Assembly (NCBI GenBank): GCA_934457235.1
Contig: CAKSHT010000056.1
Span: 1 to 13,762 of the forward strand
Length of the DNA stretch: 13,762 nt
From: an uncultured Oscillospiraceae bacterium
GTDB taxonomy: Bacteria > Bacillota > Clostridia > Oscillospirales > Ruminococcaceae
Direction: 5' to 3'
Positions 12,349 to 13,762 of the stretch are shown here, one piece after another. A program made the translations under genes and the position numbers. Within the stretch, counting starts at the first letter, position 1; every line of letters begins with the position of its first letter. Below the pieces are notes generated by a model. It saw only the letters and a program-made list of their open reading frames with translations. It searched no databases and was not told where the DNA came from.

Positions 12349-13762
12349 TTATATCAGCGGCGCTATTGCTTTCATAACGAAGCCGGTGAGCTTGGTTATG
12401 AACTTTTCATTCTTTATAGTTTCGTAGGTCACGCGACGGCATTTTTCGAGCGTCTGCTGAAAATCCTCTTCAATATGAGGGATACAGCCGGAGCCGTACA
12501 TGTATGCGGCACACTCGTAGTGATGATACAGACTGCGGTAGTCCAGGTTTATCGTACCGACGACGGCTTCGCGTGCGTCGCTGACGAATACTTTTGCGTG
12601 TACAAATCCCGGAGTGTATTCGTATATCTTCACGCCAGAATCCAGAAGCCGGCGGTAGTGCGTCTTTGCCAGGGCGTACGCCGCTTTCTTGTCCGGAATA
12701 CCCGGCAGTATTATCCGGACGTCCACGCCACGTTCCGCCGCGAATTCAAGAGCGGTCTCCATCACTCCGTCAAGCACTAGGTATGGCGTCATGATGTGGA
12801 CGTATTTTGTCGCGCGGTTCAGAATATCCATGTAAACGCGTTCGCCGAGCTTCTCGCTTCTGAGAGGGCAGTCGCCGTAGGGGAGAACATAGCCCTTTGC
12901 TTCCGGAATTTCCCCGGATGGCTGTTCTATGTATACGCCGAAATCCGGTTTCGGCTCAGAGATGTTCCACATCTGTAGGAAAAGCATCGTGAAGCTGCGG
13001 ACGGCTTCTCCGCGAACCATTATCGCGGTATCCTTCCAGTGCCCGAAGCGTTCGCGCTCGTTTATATATTCGTCCGCGAGATTTACTCCGCCGGTGAATG
13101 CCACGCGCCCATCTATCACAAGTATCTTGCGGTGGTCGCGGTAGTTGTAATGCGTTGAAAGGAACGGCGTCAGCGGCGCGAACACCTTGCAGTTTATCCC
13201 AAGCTCACGCAGCTTTTCGGGATAACTACGCGGGAGAAGCGAGAATTCACAGGTGCCGTCGTACATAACTCGGACCTCCACGCCCTTTTTTGCCTTATCA
13301 GCGAGTATCTCAAGGACTTCTCCCCACATTATCCCTTCGTCGATTATGAAGTATTCCAGGAAGATGAACTGTTCAGCTTTCCGGAGCTGTTTCAGAAGCT
13401 CTGCGAATTTGTCCTCGCCAGATGGAAAATACTTCACATCGCTGTTTGTGTATATCGGACGGCAGCCGCTTCGCTGAAGATACTGTGATAACTCCGCAGC
13501 GCCCGGACATTCTGTGGAAAGTGCTTCCATGACCTGCTTATCCTGCGGTATCGTGTCTCGGACGTCGTTTATGAGGTCGTCAGTACGCTTTTTCAGTGCG
13601 CGGTGCCCGATGTCGCTTTGCGTGTAGATGTACAAAAGGCAGCCGAAAACCGGCATTATCATTATTATAATGAGCCAGGTGACTTTGGACGATGGATCCA
13701 TTCGGCTGTTTATCAGCACCAGTACCATGAGCGCTGTGAACACCATCGAAAATCCGTAGTAG
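12349..13762 (-). CDS. cls: Cardiolipin synthase, phospholipase D family (N terminus beyond window)
   Basis: A membrane enzyme that joins phosphatidylglycerol molecules into cardiolipin. The N-terminal part shows hydrophobic segments ending in MPVFGCLLYIYTQ. Counting from the first in-window Met (13746), two phospholipase-D HKD motifs are seen: HRKILVIDG with H205, K207 and D212, and HAKVFVSD with H383, K385 and D390. Each is followed by the GG(V/T)N-type turn (TGGVNLADEY; VGTINLDYRS). The reading frame stays open upstream of that Met to the window edge (YYGFS precedes it), and no ribosome-binding site is visible there, so the true start is probably outside. At least 470 residues are present, close to the usual length. 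The gene converges on rnr, and the two share a terminator. Confidence 0.92.
   Translation of the reverse strand, partial: YYGFSMVFTALMVLVLINSRMDPSSKVTWLIIIMIMPVFGCLLYIYTQSDIGHRALKKRTDDLINDVRDTIPQDKQVMEALSTECPGAAELSQYLQRSGCRPIYTNSDVKYFPSGEDKFAELLKQLRKAEQFIFLEYFIIDEGIMWGEVLEILADKAKKGVEVRVMYDGTCEFSLLPRSYPEKLRELGINCKVFAPLTPFLSTHYNYRDHRKILVIDGRVAFTGGVNLADEYINERERFGHWKDTAIMVRGEAVRSFTMLFLQMWNISEPKPDFGVYIEQPSGEIPEAKGYVLPYGDCPLRSEKLGERVYMDILNRATKYVHIMTPYLVLDGVMETALEFAAERGVDVRIILPGIPDKKAAYALAKTHYRRLLDSGVKIYEYTPGFVHAKVFVSDAREAVVGTINLDYRSLYHHYECAAYMYGSGCIPHIEEDFQQTLEKCRRVTYETIKNEKFITKLTGFVMKAIAPLI

Overview
The window looks like chromosomal DNA from a low-to-mid GC Gram-positive anaerobe, most likely a gut-type member of the Clostridia (Bacillota; Oscillospiraceae/Ruminococcaceae-like). 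The grounds are strong purine-rich Shine-Dalgarno sites, consensus TTGACA/TATAAT promoters, a lipoprotein-type ABC binding protein, a secG-rnr gene pair, and a small protein related to the tail of the anaerobic ribonucleotide reductase. The taxonomic assignment is inference. No rRNA, tRNA, CRISPR array, insertion sequence or phage gene was seen.

Region A (1-8100) reads as one small-molecule acquisition and degradation locus. A PucR-family regulator and a small orphan protein (103-1652, +) converge on a creatininase-family amidohydrolase (1685-2428, -). Divergent from the creatininase is a five-gene operon (2697-8063, +): ABC ATPase, binding lipoprotein, two permeases, and a cytosine-deaminase (CodA) family amidohydrolase. 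The divergent intergenic region carries a promoter for each direction and a perfect 21-bp palindrome (2568-2588) that touches the -35 box of the transporter operon. All expected metal ligands are visible in both enzymes. The creatininase homologue also keeps the substrate-pocket residues I recall from the Pseudomonas enzyme. The CodA homologue has Ser where E. coli CodA has the specificity residue Asp314. The economical model is uptake of creatine/creatinine or a related cyclic guanidine/pyrimidine, interconversion by the creatininase, and ammonia release by the deaminase (creatine <-> creatinine -> N-methylhydantoin + NH3). The substrate is not proven. 5-methylcytosine or another modified pyrimidine is the main alternative for the deaminase.

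Region B (8100-9350, - strand) holds a 90-residue protein resembling a stand-alone NrdD glycyl-radical tail, with its own near-consensus promoter, and a DUF368/PopT-type undecaprenyl-phosphate transporter with a visible internal duplication.

Region C (9350-12350, +) is housekeeping: SecG with an unusually long Ser/Thr/Ala-rich tail, a terminator, and RNase R preceded by a leader hairpin. Region D (12349 to the right edge, -) is a cardiolipin synthase with two HKD motifs, cut by the window edge at its N terminus.

Gene junctions are marked by clear hairpin terminators at 1657-1686, 8069-8104, 10038-10065 and 12318-12344. Two further hairpins lie inside the transporter operon (4999-5030 and 6739-6782) and may set relative expression of its genes.
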